The notes below the pieces were generated by a model that searched no databases, was not told the DNA's origin, and worked only from the letters and a program-made list of their open reading frames with translations. From the NCBI RefSeq assembly GCF_900163655.1, contig NZ_FWFG01000030.1:37777-101776 (forward strand): a DNA stretch of 64,000 nucleotides, read 5' to 3'. Of this stretch, positions 46,280 to 54,981 are shown one piece after another. Positions within the stretch are counted from its first letter, which is position 1, and every line of letters starts with the position of its first letter. The translations under genes were made by a program, and so were the position numbers. This DNA is from Brachybacterium nesterenkovii (GTDB lineage: Bacteria > Actinomycetota > Actinomycetes > Actinomycetales > Dermabacteraceae).

Positions 46280-49018
46280 ATGGACGCACGGCGCGACGAG
46301 GTCCCGTACCCCGCCCACTGGGAGGCGGACATCGCCCTGCGCGACGGCAGCGCCGCCCACGTGCGGCCGATCCTGCCGCGGGACGCCGCGGCGCTGCAGG
46401 ACCTGCACCGCGCCCAGTCCGACCAGTCGCGCTACTTCCGCTTCTTCGCGCCGATGCCGGAGCTGTCCGCCCGCGACCTCGAGCGCTTCACCCGCGTCGA
46501 CCACGACGCACGCGCCGCGCTCGTGGTCCTGCAGGGGGAGCGCATCATCGCCGTCGGCCGCTACGACCGCGTCGAGCCGGGCGTCGCCGAGGTCGCGTTC
46601 TACGTCGCCGACGCCTTCCACGGCCGCGGCCTCGGATCGGTGCTGCTCGAGCACCTCGCCGCCGCGGCCCGCGAGCGCGGGATCCGCACCTTCATCGCCG
46701 AGGTCCTCCCGGCCAACCACAAGATGATCTCCGTCTTCGCCGACACCGGCTTCGAGGTGCGCCGCCGCTTCGACGACGGCGTTGTGCTCGTCGAGTTTGA
46801 CATCGACCCCACCGAGCGCTCCGAGGCCGTGCGCGTCGAGCGCGAGCACCGCGCCGAGGCCCGCGCGATGGACGCCATGCTCACCCCGTCCTCCGTGCTC
46901 GTCGTCGGCGTCTCCTCGACCCGCGACAGCCCCGGCGGCCGCATCCTGCGGGCCCTCGAGGAGTCCGGCTTCTCCGGGCCGGTGCACGTCGTCACCCGCG
47001 ACGCCTTCGAGGTCCGCGGGCACCGCGCCTTCTCCCGGATCTCCGACGTCCCCGGCCCGGTCGACCTCGCGGTCCTCGCCATCCGCCCCGCCGACTGCCT
47101 CGACGCCGTCGCCGCCTGCGCCGACATCGGCGTGCGCAGCCTCATGGTCCCCTCCGAGGGCTTCGCCGAATCGGGGGAGGAGGGCGCGCGCCTGCAGCGC
47201 GAGCTCGTCGCCCGCGCCCGCCTGCACGGCATGCGGCTGCTGGGCCCCGCCTCACTGGGCTTCCTGCGCACCGGCGACGACGCGATCAACGTGTCGCTGG
47301 CCCCGCGGCTCCCGCGCGCCGGCTCCACGGCGCTGGCCGGGCAGTCCAACGCGCTGGCCGCGATGGTCCTGGCCCAGGCCGACGACCGCGGCATCGGGAT
47401 CGCCGAGTTCGTGGGATCCGGGCACCGCGCCGACGTGTCCGTCAACGACTGCCTGCAGCGCTGGGCGGAGGACGAGTCCGTCCGCTGCGTCGGGCTGGCC
47501 CTCGAATCCATGGGCAACCCCCGCAAGTTCATGCGCATCGCCCGCCGCGTGGCCCGCACCCGGCCCGTCGTCGTCCTGCGCCCGCCCGGGCTGGCGCCGA
47601 CCGTCCCCCCGGGGCACGACGTCCGCGCGACGGTCCTGCCGCGCCGCGCCCTCGACCAGGTGCTGGACGCCGCCGGCGTGATCCGCACCCGCAGCGTCGA
47701 CCACCTCGTGGACGTCGTCGAGATGATCGACCGCGAGGGCGTCCCGGCCGGGACCCGCGTGGGGCTCATCGCCAATTCCGCCGCCCTCGGCGCCTCCCTG
47801 CGCGGCGCCGCCGAGGACTTCGGCCTCGAGATCGCCGCCGAGAACCTCTCCATGCCGCTCACCGACGACCGGCGCATGCTCGTGCGCGCCCTCACCCGCA
47901 TGGCCGCGCCCGGCGGCGTCGACGTGGTCGTCGTCGGCCTCATCGACTCCCTCACCACCGACCTCGAGGCGCTCGCCGTCGAGCTCGCCGCCGTCGCCCG
48001 CGGCAGCGACGTCCGCCTCGCCCTGTGCGTCGTCACCGACTCCCGGCGCTACGACGCCCTGCGCCGCACGATCCGCGAGGACCGCACCCTCCCGCCCGTG
48101 CACCCGACGCCGGCGCTCGCCGTCCGCGCCGTCGCCGGCTCCCTGGCCCACCTCGGCCGGGCGATCGACGAGGGCGAGCCCTGCGATCGCGAGGGCATCG
48201 ACCGCGACGGGGCGGCCGCGCTCGTGGAGGACGCCCTCGGCGGCGGGCCCACCGCCGACCTGGACGCCGAGCAGTGCGCGCAGCTGCTGGCCTGCTACGG
48301 CCTCGACCTGCTCGATAGCCGCATCGTGGCCGATGCCGACGAGGCCGTCGCGGCGGCCAACGAGCTCGGCTTCCCCGTGGCGCTGAAGTCCACCGATCCC
48401 GTGCTGGCGCACCGGGCGGACCTCGGCGGGGTGCGTCTGGACATCGCGGACGCCCCGCAGCTGCGCGCCGCGTTCGCGGCCATGCGCGCCGAGCTGTCCT
48501 ACTCCGACGCCCCGCTGCTGGTCCAGCCCATGGCCGCCCCAGGAGTGCCCGTCGTGCTCCGCTCCGTGGAGGACCCCTCCCTCGGACCCGTCGTGAGCTT
48601 CTCGCTGGCGGGCGACGTCGCCGACCTCCTGGGCGATGTCGCCTACGGCGTCCCGCCCTTCACCGAGGCCGGAGCCGCCCGCCTGGTGTCGCGCCCCGTC
48701 ACGGCCGCCCGGCTGCAGGGAGGGGACGGGGTCCCGGCCGCGGACCTCGCCGCGCTGCGGGAGATCGTCGTGCGCGTGGGCCTCATGGCCGAGAACCTCC
48801 CAGAGATCGCGTCCCTCGAGCTGCACCCGGTGATCGTCGGCACGCGCGGAGCCGGGATCGTCGGTGCCCGCATCCGCCTGGCCCGCGCCCCCAACCGGGT
48901 CGACGGAGCCCGCCGCACCCTCCCGGGCGGTGCCCTGCCGCGCACTCCGGAGCCCGACCGAGGGCGCCGCTCCCGCGCGGGCGGGCACCGGGACGGGCGT
49001 GGCAGGATGGGCCGGTGA
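46280..49018 (+). CDS. GNAT acetyltransferase fused to NDP-forming acyl-CoA synthetase-like domains (Pat type)
   Basis: A 912-residue protein. The N-terminal GNAT domain (about 20-185) has AEVAFYVADAFHGRGLGSVL, with the catalytic Glu and acetyl-CoA loop. A CoA-binding Rossmann domain (about 205-330), succinyl-CoA-ligase-like domain (about 345-640) and ATP-grasp domain (about 670-880) follow. The domain order GNAT first is the actinobacterial type of protein lysine acetyltransferase, which acetylates acyl-CoA synthetases. Where active ADP-forming ligases have SHTG, this protein reads GHDVRA, so the ligase part may be regulatory. Its stop overlaps the next gene (GTGA). Confidence 0.9.
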   Translation: MDARRDEVPYPAHWEADIALRDGSAAHVRPILPRDAAALQDLHRAQSDQSRYFRFFAPMPELSARDLERFTRVDHDARAALVVLQGERIIAVGRYDRVEPGVAEVAFYVADAFHGRGLGSVLLEHLAAAARERGIRTFIAEVLPANHKMISVFADTGFEVRRRFDDGVVLVEFDIDPTERSEAVRVEREHRAEARAMDAMLTPSSVLVVGVSSTRDSPGGRILRALEESGFSGPVHVVTRDAFEVRGHRAFSRISDVPGPVDLAVLAIRPADCLDAVAACADIGVRSLMVPSEGFAESGEEGARLQRELVARARLHGMRLLGPASLGFLRTGDDAINVSLAPRLPRAGSTALAGQSNALAAMVLAQADDRGIGIAEFVGSGHRADVSVNDCLQRWAEDESVRCVGLALESMGNPRKFMRIARRVARTRPVVVLRPPGLAPTVPPGHDVRATVLPRRALDQVLDAAGVIRTRSVDHLVDVVEMIDREGVPAGTRVGLIANSAALGASLRGAAEDFGLEIAAENLSMPLTDDRRMLVRALTRMAAPGGVDVVVVGLIDSLTTDLEALAVELAAVARGSDVRLALCVVTDSRRYDALRRTIREDRTLPPVHPTPALAVRAVAGSLAHLGRAIDEGEPCDREGIDRDGAAALVEDALGGGPTADLDAEQCAQLLACYGLDLLDSRIVADADEAVAAANELGFPVALKSTDPVLAHRADLGGVRLDIADAPQLRAAFAAMRAELSYSDAPLLVQPMAAPGVPVVLRSVEDPSLGPVVSFSLAGDVADLLGDVAYGVPPFTEAGAARLVSRPVTAARLQGGDGVPAADLAALREIVVRVGLMAENLPEIASLELHPVIVGTRGAGIVGARIRLARAPNRVDGARRTLPGGALPRTPEPDRGRRSRAGGHRDGRGRMGR

Positions 49019-49593
49019 CCGCTGTCCCCGTGCCCGATGCCCTCCGCGACGCGCTCCTGCGCGCCGGCTACTTCCCGCAGACCGCGCTCGCCTGCCTCGA
49101 GCGCTCCCTCCGCGGCGCCGGCGTGCGCGCTCACCTGGTGCGGCCCGAGACGACCTTCGACGGGGCCGAGGTGCGCCGCCACCTGACCGTCCTCGCGCTC
49201 ACGGACCGGCATCTGCTCATCTCCCACATCGACGACGAGGGCGCCGACGAGCTCAACCCCAGCCAGGTGGTCGTGACGACCGAGCGCGTGCGCCTGTCGC
49301 GCGTCCACTCCGTCGGGCTCTCCCAGGTCTTCGACACCGACGGTGACACCGCGCAGCCCCGCGAGGCCGAGGCCACCCTCGGCATCACTTGGGGCGGATC
49401 GCGGCGCCTGGAGATCGAGCGCGGCTGGTGCGAGGACCCCGAGTGCCAGGCCGATCACGGCTGGACCGGCACCGTCGCCCCCTCCGACATCGCCCTGCGC
49501 ATCAGCGCGCTCGCCGACGGGGCGGATGCGCTCGACGAGGCCCTCGCCTTCCACGCGGTGCTCTCCGACGCCGTCGACGAGCACGACGCATGA
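49015..49593 (+). CDS. DUF5998 family protein
   Basis: A 192-residue soluble protein starting at a GTG that overlaps the previous stop. It resembles the actinobacterial DUF5998 family: PQTALACLERSLRGAGVRAH near the start, LALTDRHLLISHIDD in the middle, and a conserved GWCEDPECQADHGWTGT segment with two cysteines. Function unknown. It forms a coupled operon with the Pat-type gene and the phosphatase. Confidence 0.85.
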   Translation: MTAVPVPDALRDALLRAGYFPQTALACLERSLRGAGVRAHLVRPETTFDGAEVRRHLTVLALTDRHLLISHIDDEGADELNPSQVVVTTERVRLSRVHSVGLSQVFDTDGDTAQPREAEATLGITWGGSRRLEIERGWCEDPECQADHGWTGTVAPSDIALRISALADGADALDEALAFHAVLSDAVDEHDA

Positions 49594-49640
49594 CGGAGCT
49601 GTCGGCATGACGGAGGCCCGCGCATGACGGAGAGCTGCGG
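49590..49640 (+). repeat. 17-bp tandem triplication carrying three start codons
   Basis: ATGACGGAG recurs at 49590, 49607 and 49624, exactly 17 bp apart, so each start is in a different frame. The first two open six-codon ORFs (MTELSA and MTEARA) that each end in an ATGA overlap with the next start; the third is the phosphatase start. Confidence 0.9.
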
Positions 49641-50787
49641 GAGGTCCGCGGACGCACCGGCGCCGCTCGCCTGGCCGTCGGGGCTCTGCGCCGCCCCCTA
49701 CGCCGACGGTGCCGAGCCCGAGCTGCCGCGCCTCCTCGCCGGTCTGCTGGACCCCTCGCGCACGACCCCGGGCCGTGACGTCGTGGTCCTGCTCGACGGG
49801 GTGGGCGCCGAGCTGCTGGCCGACCACCTCTCCCTGGCGCCGACCCTGCGCGCCCTGCGGGATCGCACGCGCGCGATCCGCACCGTCGCCCCCACCACCA
49901 CCGCGACCGCCATGACATCGCTCACCACCGGGGCCGCGCCGCTGCAGCACGGCACCCTCGGCTACACGGTGATCGACCCCGACCGGAGCGCCCCGCTGCA
50001 GCAGCTGACGGGAGACGCCGCCGTCGACCCGCGCCGCTGGATGCCGCTGGAGGGACTCGCCGCCGCCTCGCCCCGACGCTGCGTGCACGTCGGACCGGCG
50101 AAGCATGCGGCGTCCTTCCTGACCCGCGCCGCCTACTCCGGCTGGGAGTTCACCGGGCACCGCCGCCGCGACGAGCGCGTCGACGCGGTGCGCCTGGCCG
50201 TCCGGCGCGCCGGTTCCGACGGACTCGTGCTGGTCCACGTCGACGACGTCGACCACGCCGGGCACCGCCACGGCACCGACTCCGTGCCGTGGCGCGACGC
50301 GCTCGCCGAGGCCGACGCCATGATCGCCGCGCTCCTGCGGCGCCTGCCCGGCGGGACCCGCCTGCGCATCACCGCCGACCACGGGATGGTGGACACGGCC
50401 CCGACACGCACGATCGACCTCGCCCAGCACCCGGAGATCTCCCGGGAGCTGGCGATCGTCGCGGGGGAGTCCCGCTGCCTGATGCTCCGCACCCGCCCGG
50501 AGGCGGATCCGGGGGCCGTCGCCGACCGCGTGCGCGCGGTCGTGGAGGACCACGCGCTCGTGCTCGAGCGCGAGCAGATCCTCGCCTCGGGGCTGCTCGG
50601 GCCCGTCGGCTGCGAGATCCCCGAGCGCGTCGCGGGACGGATCCCGGACCTGGCGGTCCTCGCCCGCGGCCGCTGGATCATCACCGACACCGCGCACCGC
50701 CCGCCCCAGGCGCACCCCGAGGTGGGGGTCCACGGCTCCCTGACCCGGCGCGAGGCGCTCGTCCCGCTCATCGACACGATCATCTGA
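49624..50787 (+). CDS. Alkaline phosphatase superfamily protein (nucleotide pyrophosphatase/phosphodiesterase-like)
   Basis: A 387-residue two-metal hydrolase. The ligand set of the superfamily is visible: Asp in VVLLDGVGAELL, the nucleophile Thr in APTTTATAMTSL, DDVDHAGHRHG, TADHGMVD and a final His in VGVHGSL. No signal peptide or membrane segment, so it is probably cytoplasmic. GGAG lies 9 nt before the ATG, inside the preceding repeat. Substrate unknown; nucleotide or phosphodiester cleavage is typical of the family. It is the last gene of the Pat-DUF5998-phosphatase operon. Confidence 0.9.
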   Translation: MTESCGRSADAPAPLAWPSGLCAAPYADGAEPELPRLLAGLLDPSRTTPGRDVVVLLDGVGAELLADHLSLAPTLRALRDRTRAIRTVAPTTTATAMTSLTTGAAPLQHGTLGYTVIDPDRSAPLQQLTGDAAVDPRRWMPLEGLAAASPRRCVHVGPAKHAASFLTRAAYSGWEFTGHRRRDERVDAVRLAVRRAGSDGLVLVHVDDVDHAGHRHGTDSVPWRDALAEADAMIAALLRRLPGGTRLRITADHGMVDTAPTRTIDLAQHPEISRELAIVAGESRCLMLRTRPEADPGAVADRVRAVVEDHALVLEREQILASGLLGPVGCEIPERVAGRIPDLAVLARGRWIITDTAHRPPQAHPEVGVHGSLTRREALVPLIDTII

Positions 50788-50796
50788 GGACGGATG

Positions 50797-50835
50797 CGCG
50801 ACGGGCCCCGACCGCAGAGGTCGGGGCCCGTCGCG
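50797..50835. terminator. Perfect 17-bp hairpin terminator
   Basis: CGCGACGGGCCCCGACC (50797-50813) pairs perfectly with 50819-50835 around a 5-nt loop, between the convergent phosphatase and sepH genes. Confidence 0.85.
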
Positions 50836-50856
50836 TGCTCCGCCGCAGCGGCTCGG

Positions 50857-50912
50857 CAGCGCAGTCTCAGTCGTGCAGGCCCAGCAGCGCAGTCTCAGCA
50901 GTGCAGGTTCAG
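50857..50912 (+). repeat. 28-bp imperfect tandem duplication at the sepH 3' end
   Basis: Two units (50857-50884 and 50885-50912) share CAGCGCAGTCTCAG at the start and GTGCAGG further in. The second contains the sepH stop codon. Confidence 0.8.
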
Positions 50913-52165
50913 TCGCGGTCCTTGGCGCCGAAGACGATCTCGTCCCAGCTGGGGATCGACGACCGCTTCGCAGAGCGGCGCTTGGTGCGCAGCGGCTTGG
51001 GCGCCGGGGACTCCGAGCCCTCGGCGGCGTCGAATCCGGGCAGGGGGGTGAGCTCGGTGGTGTCGACACGGCCCTCGGCGGGAGCCGGGGCGGCGGGGTC
51101 CTCCGCCCCTAGGCCCTCCGCCGCGGTGTCCGCCCCCGCGGAGGGGACGTCCTCATCGCCGTCGATCTCGGTGATCTGCTCGCCCTGTCCGCTCTCCAGC
51201 TCCGCAGGCTCCTCGAACGGCGCCTCCTGCTCGGGATCCGCGATCACCGCTTCGTCCGTCGCGGTGGCGTGCTCGCGCTCGGCGTCCTCATCGACATCCG
51301 CGCCCTCGGCCCCATCGTCATCGGACAGCGAGGACCAGACGGAGCCGGTGGGCTCGTCGTCCTCGGCGGGCGCGGGCTCCGAGGCGGCGGTGCGTGCGGG
51401 CACCGAGCGCAGACCGCGGCGCGCGTTGAGCGCATCGAGGTCGTCCTCGTCGATCGCGGCGGGATGCTCCTCGCGCGAGCTGCGCCGCGCGGGGGCATCG
51501 TCGTCGGCGGGAGCGGGATGCTGCACCCCGCCGTCGGCCTCGACGTCGTACACGCGGCCGCGGACCGCCGCGAGGCGCACCCGGGAGCGTGGTCCCTCGT
51601 CCGCCGCGGTGTCGTCGTCGGTCAGCCAGCGGGCCTCGTCGTCGACCGCGGTGACGCTCTGGCGGGACATGTCCACGGTCCAGTGGGCCTCGCGGGCGCG
51701 GCCGCCGGCCTCGAAGGCGAGCTCGATCGTCCAGGTGCCGTCGTCATTGCGCCAGGCGTCCCAGCGGCTGTGGTCGGAGGCGCGCCGCGCGCGCAGGCGC
51801 TGCATCGCGATCTCGCCGAGGGCGGGACCGCCGCCGCGCCCCACATGGAAGGTGCGGGCGCGCTCGGAGATGTACTCGCGCTCGGCGAGGACGGGCCCCT
51901 CGTAGCGCCGGACGTGCTCGACGCCGACGGCGGCGATCTGCGCGATCTCCTCGGCATCGCGGCCGGCGCGGAGCATCGCCTGGATCTCGCGGGGGCGCAG
52001 GGGCGTGTGCTCCGAGGCCTGGATCATCCCGAGGGCCGGGCGGTCGCGGCGGACCGCCGCCCGCAGGGCCTCGTCGATGCGCAGGGTGTACTGCTCACCG
52101 TCGGAGTCGGTCATGACGACGTGGTCGCCGTCGTCGTGGATCCCGTCGAGCTGCAGCTCTCGCAT
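50909..52165 (-). CDS. sepH: Septation protein SepH
   Basis: A 418-residue actinobacterial cell-division protein (DUF3071). The N-terminal domain (about 1-110) has the conserved LDGIHDDGDHVVMTD opening and a helix-turn-helix-like segment RPREIQAMLRAGRDAEEIAQ. A long acidic, low-complexity middle follows, and the basic C-terminus ends in SIPSWDEIVFGAK. In Streptomyces and mycobacteria SepH binds FtsZ and promotes Z-ring assembly. ATG 52165 has AGAGGA 6 nt upstream. It is divergent from the DUF4193 gene. Confidence 0.93.
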   Translation of the reverse strand: MRELQLDGIHDDGDHVVMTDSDGEQYTLRIDEALRAAVRRDRPALGMIQASEHTPLRPREIQAMLRAGRDAEEIAQIAAVGVEHVRRYEGPVLAEREYISERARTFHVGRGGGPALGEIAMQRLRARRASDHSRWDAWRNDDGTWTIELAFEAGGRAREAHWTVDMSRQSVTAVDDEARWLTDDDTAADEGPRSRVRLAAVRGRVYDVEADGGVQHPAPADDDAPARRSSREEHPAAIDEDDLDALNARRGLRSVPARTAASEPAPAEDDEPTGSVWSSLSDDDGAEGADVDEDAEREHATATDEAVIADPEQEAPFEEPAELESGQGEQITEIDGDEDVPSAGADTAAEGLGAEDPAAPAPAEGRVDTTELTPLPGFDAAEGSESPAPKPLRTKRRSAKRSSIPSWDEIVFGAKDRD

Positions 52166-52204
52166 CGTCGTCCTCTCATGGGCGCCTTGGGGGCACGTAC
52201 GACG

Positions 52205-52210
52205 ATCATA
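52205..52210 (-). promoter_or_regulatory. -10 box of sepH
   Basis: TATGAT on the - strand (52210 to 52205) would give a leader of about 30-35 nt that includes the SD. Confidence 0.5.
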
Positions 52211-52254
52211 ACGGCCCGTGGCGGGCGACCGGACCGACCGGATGCGCGAGTCGT

Positions 52255-52283
52255 TTGCGGACGTCAGGGGCCGGTGCAATAAT
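52255..52283 (+). promoter_or_regulatory. Promoter of the DUF4193 gene
   Basis: TTGCGG (52255-52260), a 17-nt spacer and AATAAT (52278-52283, 5 of 6 to TATAAT). The leader would be about 100 nt. Confidence 0.55.
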
Positions 52284-52391
52284 CTCCGCGCATCCGGCGT
52301 TGCGGGGAGTGCCGCCAGGCCCCGAGCACGAGCAGGACAGCCCACGGAGCGGTCGGCAGATCGCCCACCCCACGACCAGAACGGACCGCAG

Positions 52392-52694
52392 ATGGCCACG
52401 GATTACGACGCCCCCCGCAAGAACGACGAGGAGATGGGCGAGGACTCGCTCGAGGAGCTCAAGGGGCGCCGCAACGAGGCCCAGGCTCCCGCCGTCGACG
52501 AGGACGAGGCCGAGTCCGCCGACAGCTACGAGCTCCCGGGCGCCGACCTCTCCGGCGAGGAGCTCTCCGTCCGCGTCCTGCCCCGCCAGGCCGATGAGTT
52601 CACCTGCGGCTCGTGCTTCCTGGTCAAGCACCGCAGCCAGATCGACCACGTCGAGGGCAAGCTCATCATCTGCAAGGAGTGCGCCGCGGCCTGA
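52392..52694 (+). CDS. DUF4193 family protein
   Basis: A 100-residue acidic protein with a C-terminal zinc-ribbon-like core: FTCGSCFLVKHRSQI (near 76) and IICKECAAA at the end. It corresponds to Rv2699c by family and neighbourhood (near dut, sigA). The acidic N-terminus (about 1-55) is low-complexity. Function unknown; some RNA-polymerase or sigma-region proteins look similar, but that is speculation. SD is weak. Confidence 0.88.
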   Translation: MATDYDAPRKNDEEMGEDSLEELKGRRNEAQAPAVDEDEAESADSYELPGADLSGEELSVRVLPRQADEFTCGSCFLVKHRSQIDHVEGKLIICKECAAA

Positions 52695-52713
52695 TCGCCG
52701 CGCAGAGCCCGAG

Positions 52714-52759
52714 CACGACGAGGGGCGCCCCCGGATCATCCGGGGCGCCCCTCGTCGTG
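52714..52759. terminator. Bidirectional hairpin terminator
   Basis: CACGACGAGGGGCGCCCC and its complement form a stem of about 20 bp (52714-52734 with 52740-52759) between the convergent DUF4193 and DUF3093 genes. Confidence 0.8.
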
Positions 52760-52809
52760 TGCGCGGGTGCAAGCGGTGCGGAAGGACGCGCAGTCCGGTG
52801 CGCGGCGGG

Positions 52810-53268
52810 TCAGGCGCGGCGCGCGGCGTCGAGCGCGAGGGCCAGCTGCTCTGGTCGGCGGGAGGCGATCACCCACGCCGGCGCGGGATCCTCGGGATCG
52901 AGGACGGGCACGCGGACGCCGCCGTGCATCCAGCCCCGGGTGCAGTGGTAGGCGAGCGGCTCGAAGTCCTGGCCCATCGCCAGCTCCCAGGCCTCGCGAT
53001 CCAGGACCTCGGGCGCGCCCAGCAGCGCCGGGTCGATCGACGCCGGTCCCGCCCGCAGCTCGGACCGGGCGACGACGACCTCGGGGGAGAGGAGGACGAC
53101 GCCGACGGCGGCGGCCACGGCCAGCACGACGGCCACCACGACGGCGGCGATGAGCGAGAGGGGGACGAGGATCACCCCGAAGACGGCCCCGAGCGCGGCG
53201 GCGACGAGCACGACGGGGGCGGACGGGCTCAGGCGCTCGCGCAGGAGGACGGGGTCGGCAGCGGACAT
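52810..53268 (-). CDS. DUF3093 domain-containing membrane protein
   Basis: A 152-residue protein with two close membrane helices (about 18-38 and 40-60) and a cytoplasmic domain. That domain carries the conserved TRGWMHGGVRVPVLDPEDPAP and WVIASRRPEQLA segments. It corresponds to Rv2698, divergent from dut as in mycobacteria. Function unknown. Confidence 0.9.
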   Translation of the reverse strand: MSAADPVLLRERLSPSAPVVLVAAALGAVFGVILVPLSLIAAVVVAVVLAVAAAVGVVLLSPEVVVARSELRAGPASIDPALLGAPEVLDREAWELAMGQDFEPLAYHCTRGWMHGGVRVPVLDPEDPAPAWVIASRRPEQLALALDAARRA

Positions 53269-53307
53269 GGCCGCATGCTCTCACGGCGGACTGCGAGGAG
53301 GCGTCGG

Positions 53308-53313
53308 TACCCT
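53308..53313 (+). promoter_or_regulatory. -10 box placed for leaderless dut mRNA
   Basis: TACCCT ends 7 nt before ATG 53321 with GGACCGC between and no SD. Confidence 0.5.
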
Positions 53314-53320
53314 GGACCGC

Positions 53321-53833
53321 ATGCCAGCCACCGCATCCGCCGCCGACGGCCCCTCCGCCGCGCCGTCGGCGCCGATCCTGCCCGTCGTCCTCTCCGGCGG
53401 CGCCGTCCTCCCGACCCGCGCCCACGACACCGACGCCGGCCATGACCTCTGCGCCGCGACGGACCTCGAGATCCCGCCCCTGGGCCGGGCGCTCGTGCCC
53501 ACCGGCGTCTCCCTCGCGGTGCCCGCGGGCACCGTCGGCATGGTGTGCCCGCGCTCGGGCCTCGCGGTGCGCCACGGCATCACCGTCCTCAACGGCCCCG
53601 GTATCGTGGACGCCGGCTACCGCGGCGAGATCCGGGTGCCGCTGCACAACACGGACCCCGAGCAGGCCTTCGCGATCCGGGCCGGCGACCGCATCGCCCA
53701 GCTCGTGATCGTCCCGTTCCTGGCCCCGGTGCTCCAGCAGGTCGACGAGCTCGACGACACCGCGCGGGCGGGGGCCGGCTTCGGCTCCAGCGGCGGGTTC
53801 GGTCCGGGCCCGGTCATCGAAGAAGAGGTGTGA
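53321..53833 (+). CDS. dut: dUTP diphosphatase
   Basis: A 170-residue trimeric dUTPase that removes dUTP and supplies dUMP. The five family motifs are all visible: AGHDLCA, CPRSGLAVRHGI, NGPGIVDAGYRGEI, RIAQLVI and the C-terminal RAGAGFGSSG. About 20 extra residues precede the usual N-terminus. DUF3710 follows after 3 nt, so they are probably one operon. Confidence 0.95.
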   Translation: MPATASAADGPSAAPSAPILPVVLSGGAVLPTRAHDTDAGHDLCAATDLEIPPLGRALVPTGVSLAVPAGTVGMVCPRSGLAVRHGITVLNGPGIVDAGYRGEIRVPLHNTDPEQAFAIRAGDRIAQLVIVPFLAPVLQQVDELDDTARAGAGFGSSGGFGPGPVIEEEV

Positions 53834-53836
53834 GAG

Positions 53837-54571
53837 GTGGGACTGTTCTCCCGCAGCAAGCGCGGCGCGAGCGCCGCGACCGAGCCCGAGTCCGCGGACT
53901 CCGCGACGACCGCGAAGACGGCGGGCGGCGCGCCGGAGCCTGATCGCGCCGACGCCCCCGCGCCCCCGGAGCATGCCGGGCCCTACGACGTGGCCGACGC
54001 CCCGGACGAGGACCGCATCGACCTCAGCGGGCTGCAGGTCCCGATGGTCGACGGCATGGAGCTGCGCCTCGAGATGGACCAGCGCACCCGCGCCGTCACC
54101 GGCGCCAACCTCGTGCTCGACGGCTCCTCGCTGCAGCTGCAGGCCTTCGCCGCCCCGAAGTCCCGCTCGCTGTGGGACGAGGTGCGAGCCTCCCTGCGCG
54201 AGTCCGTGTCCTCCCAGGGCGGCACGGCCGAGACGCGCGAGGGCCGCTTCGGCACCGAGCTCGTGTGCCGCATGCCCGTCAAGCGCGCCGACGGCCGCAC
54301 CGGCTACCGCCCCGTGCGCTTCCTCGGCGTCGACGGCCGGCGCTGGTTCCTGCGCGCGATCCTGTCCGGACCCGCCGTCTCCGACGCCGAGGCCGCCGCC
54401 CGCTTCGAGGACATCCTCGCGCGCGTGGTCGTCGTGCGCGGCGCCGAGGCGATGGCGCCCCAGGAGCTGATCCCGCTCACCCTGCCCGGCCAGCGCCCCG
54501 GGCTCGTGCCCGCGAGCGACAACCCGCTCGACCCCCTGGCGCGCGGCCCCGAGATCACCGAGATCGGCTGA
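53837..54571 (+). CDS. DUF3710 domain-containing protein
   Basis: A 244-residue protein. A low-complexity acidic N-terminus (about 1-60) is followed by the conserved core (IDLSGLQVPMVDG, LQLQAFAAPKSRSLWDEVR, RFLGVDGRRWFLRAILSG). It corresponds to Rv2696c by order. No membrane helix or catalytic motif is seen; function unknown. GTG 53837 has GAGAGG close upstream. Confidence 0.9.
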   Translation: MGLFSRSKRGASAATEPESADSATTAKTAGGAPEPDRADAPAPPEHAGPYDVADAPDEDRIDLSGLQVPMVDGMELRLEMDQRTRAVTGANLVLDGSSLQLQAFAAPKSRSLWDEVRASLRESVSSQGGTAETREGRFGTELVCRMPVKRADGRTGYRPVRFLGVDGRRWFLRAILSGPAVSDAEAAARFEDILARVVVVRGAEAMAPQELIPLTLPGQRPGLVPASDNPLDPLARGPEITEIG

Positions 54572-54579
54572 GCCCCGGG

Positions 54580-54981
54580 ATGCCGCGAGACCCCGAGCGG
54601 TCCGTCACCGCCCGGCTGCGCCGCCTCCTGGCACCGGACGACGAGATCGACGCCGCCAGCACCCGCGCCGCCTCCGAGAAGGCGGGGTGCGACACCATCT
54701 GCGCGATCACGGACCGCAGGAAGGTGAGCCTGCGCGGCTACGTCTCCTCGATGGTCCTGCACCCCTCGAGCGCTCCCGACACCGTCGAGGCGGATCTGTT
54801 CGACGGCACCGGCACGATCACGCTGATCTGGCTCGGGCGGCGGAAGATCGCCGGGGTGCGGCCGGGCACGCGCCTGGCCGTCACCGGCTTCGCCGCGCAC
54901 CGCGGCGCCCGCCGCGTCATGTACAACCCTCGCTACGAGCTCGTGGGGGAGATCGACGAGGAGAGCGAGGAGCAGGGATGA
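54580..54981 (+). CDS. OB-fold nucleic-acid-binding protein
   Basis: A 133-residue protein with an OB-fold (about 50-120): KVSLRGYVSSMVLHP, ADLFDGTGTITLIWLGRR and the closing strand GARRVMYNPRYEL. It resembles Rv2694c, with a RecG-wedge-like OB domain, and probably binds single-stranded nucleic acid; no partner is known. Its stop overlaps the DUF3159 start (ATGA). Confidence 0.88.
   Translation: MPRDPERSVTARLRRLLAPDDEIDAASTRAASEKAGCDTICAITDRRKVSLRGYVSSMVLHPSSAPDTVEADLFDGTGTITLIWLGRRKIAGVRPGTRLAVTGFAAHRGARRVMYNPRYELVGEIDEESEEQG

Noticed and set aside
49590..49627. MTELSA and MTEARA as real peptide genes
   Set aside because: Six codons each, created by a tandem repeat. They are reported as a translation-coupling curiosity, not as genes.
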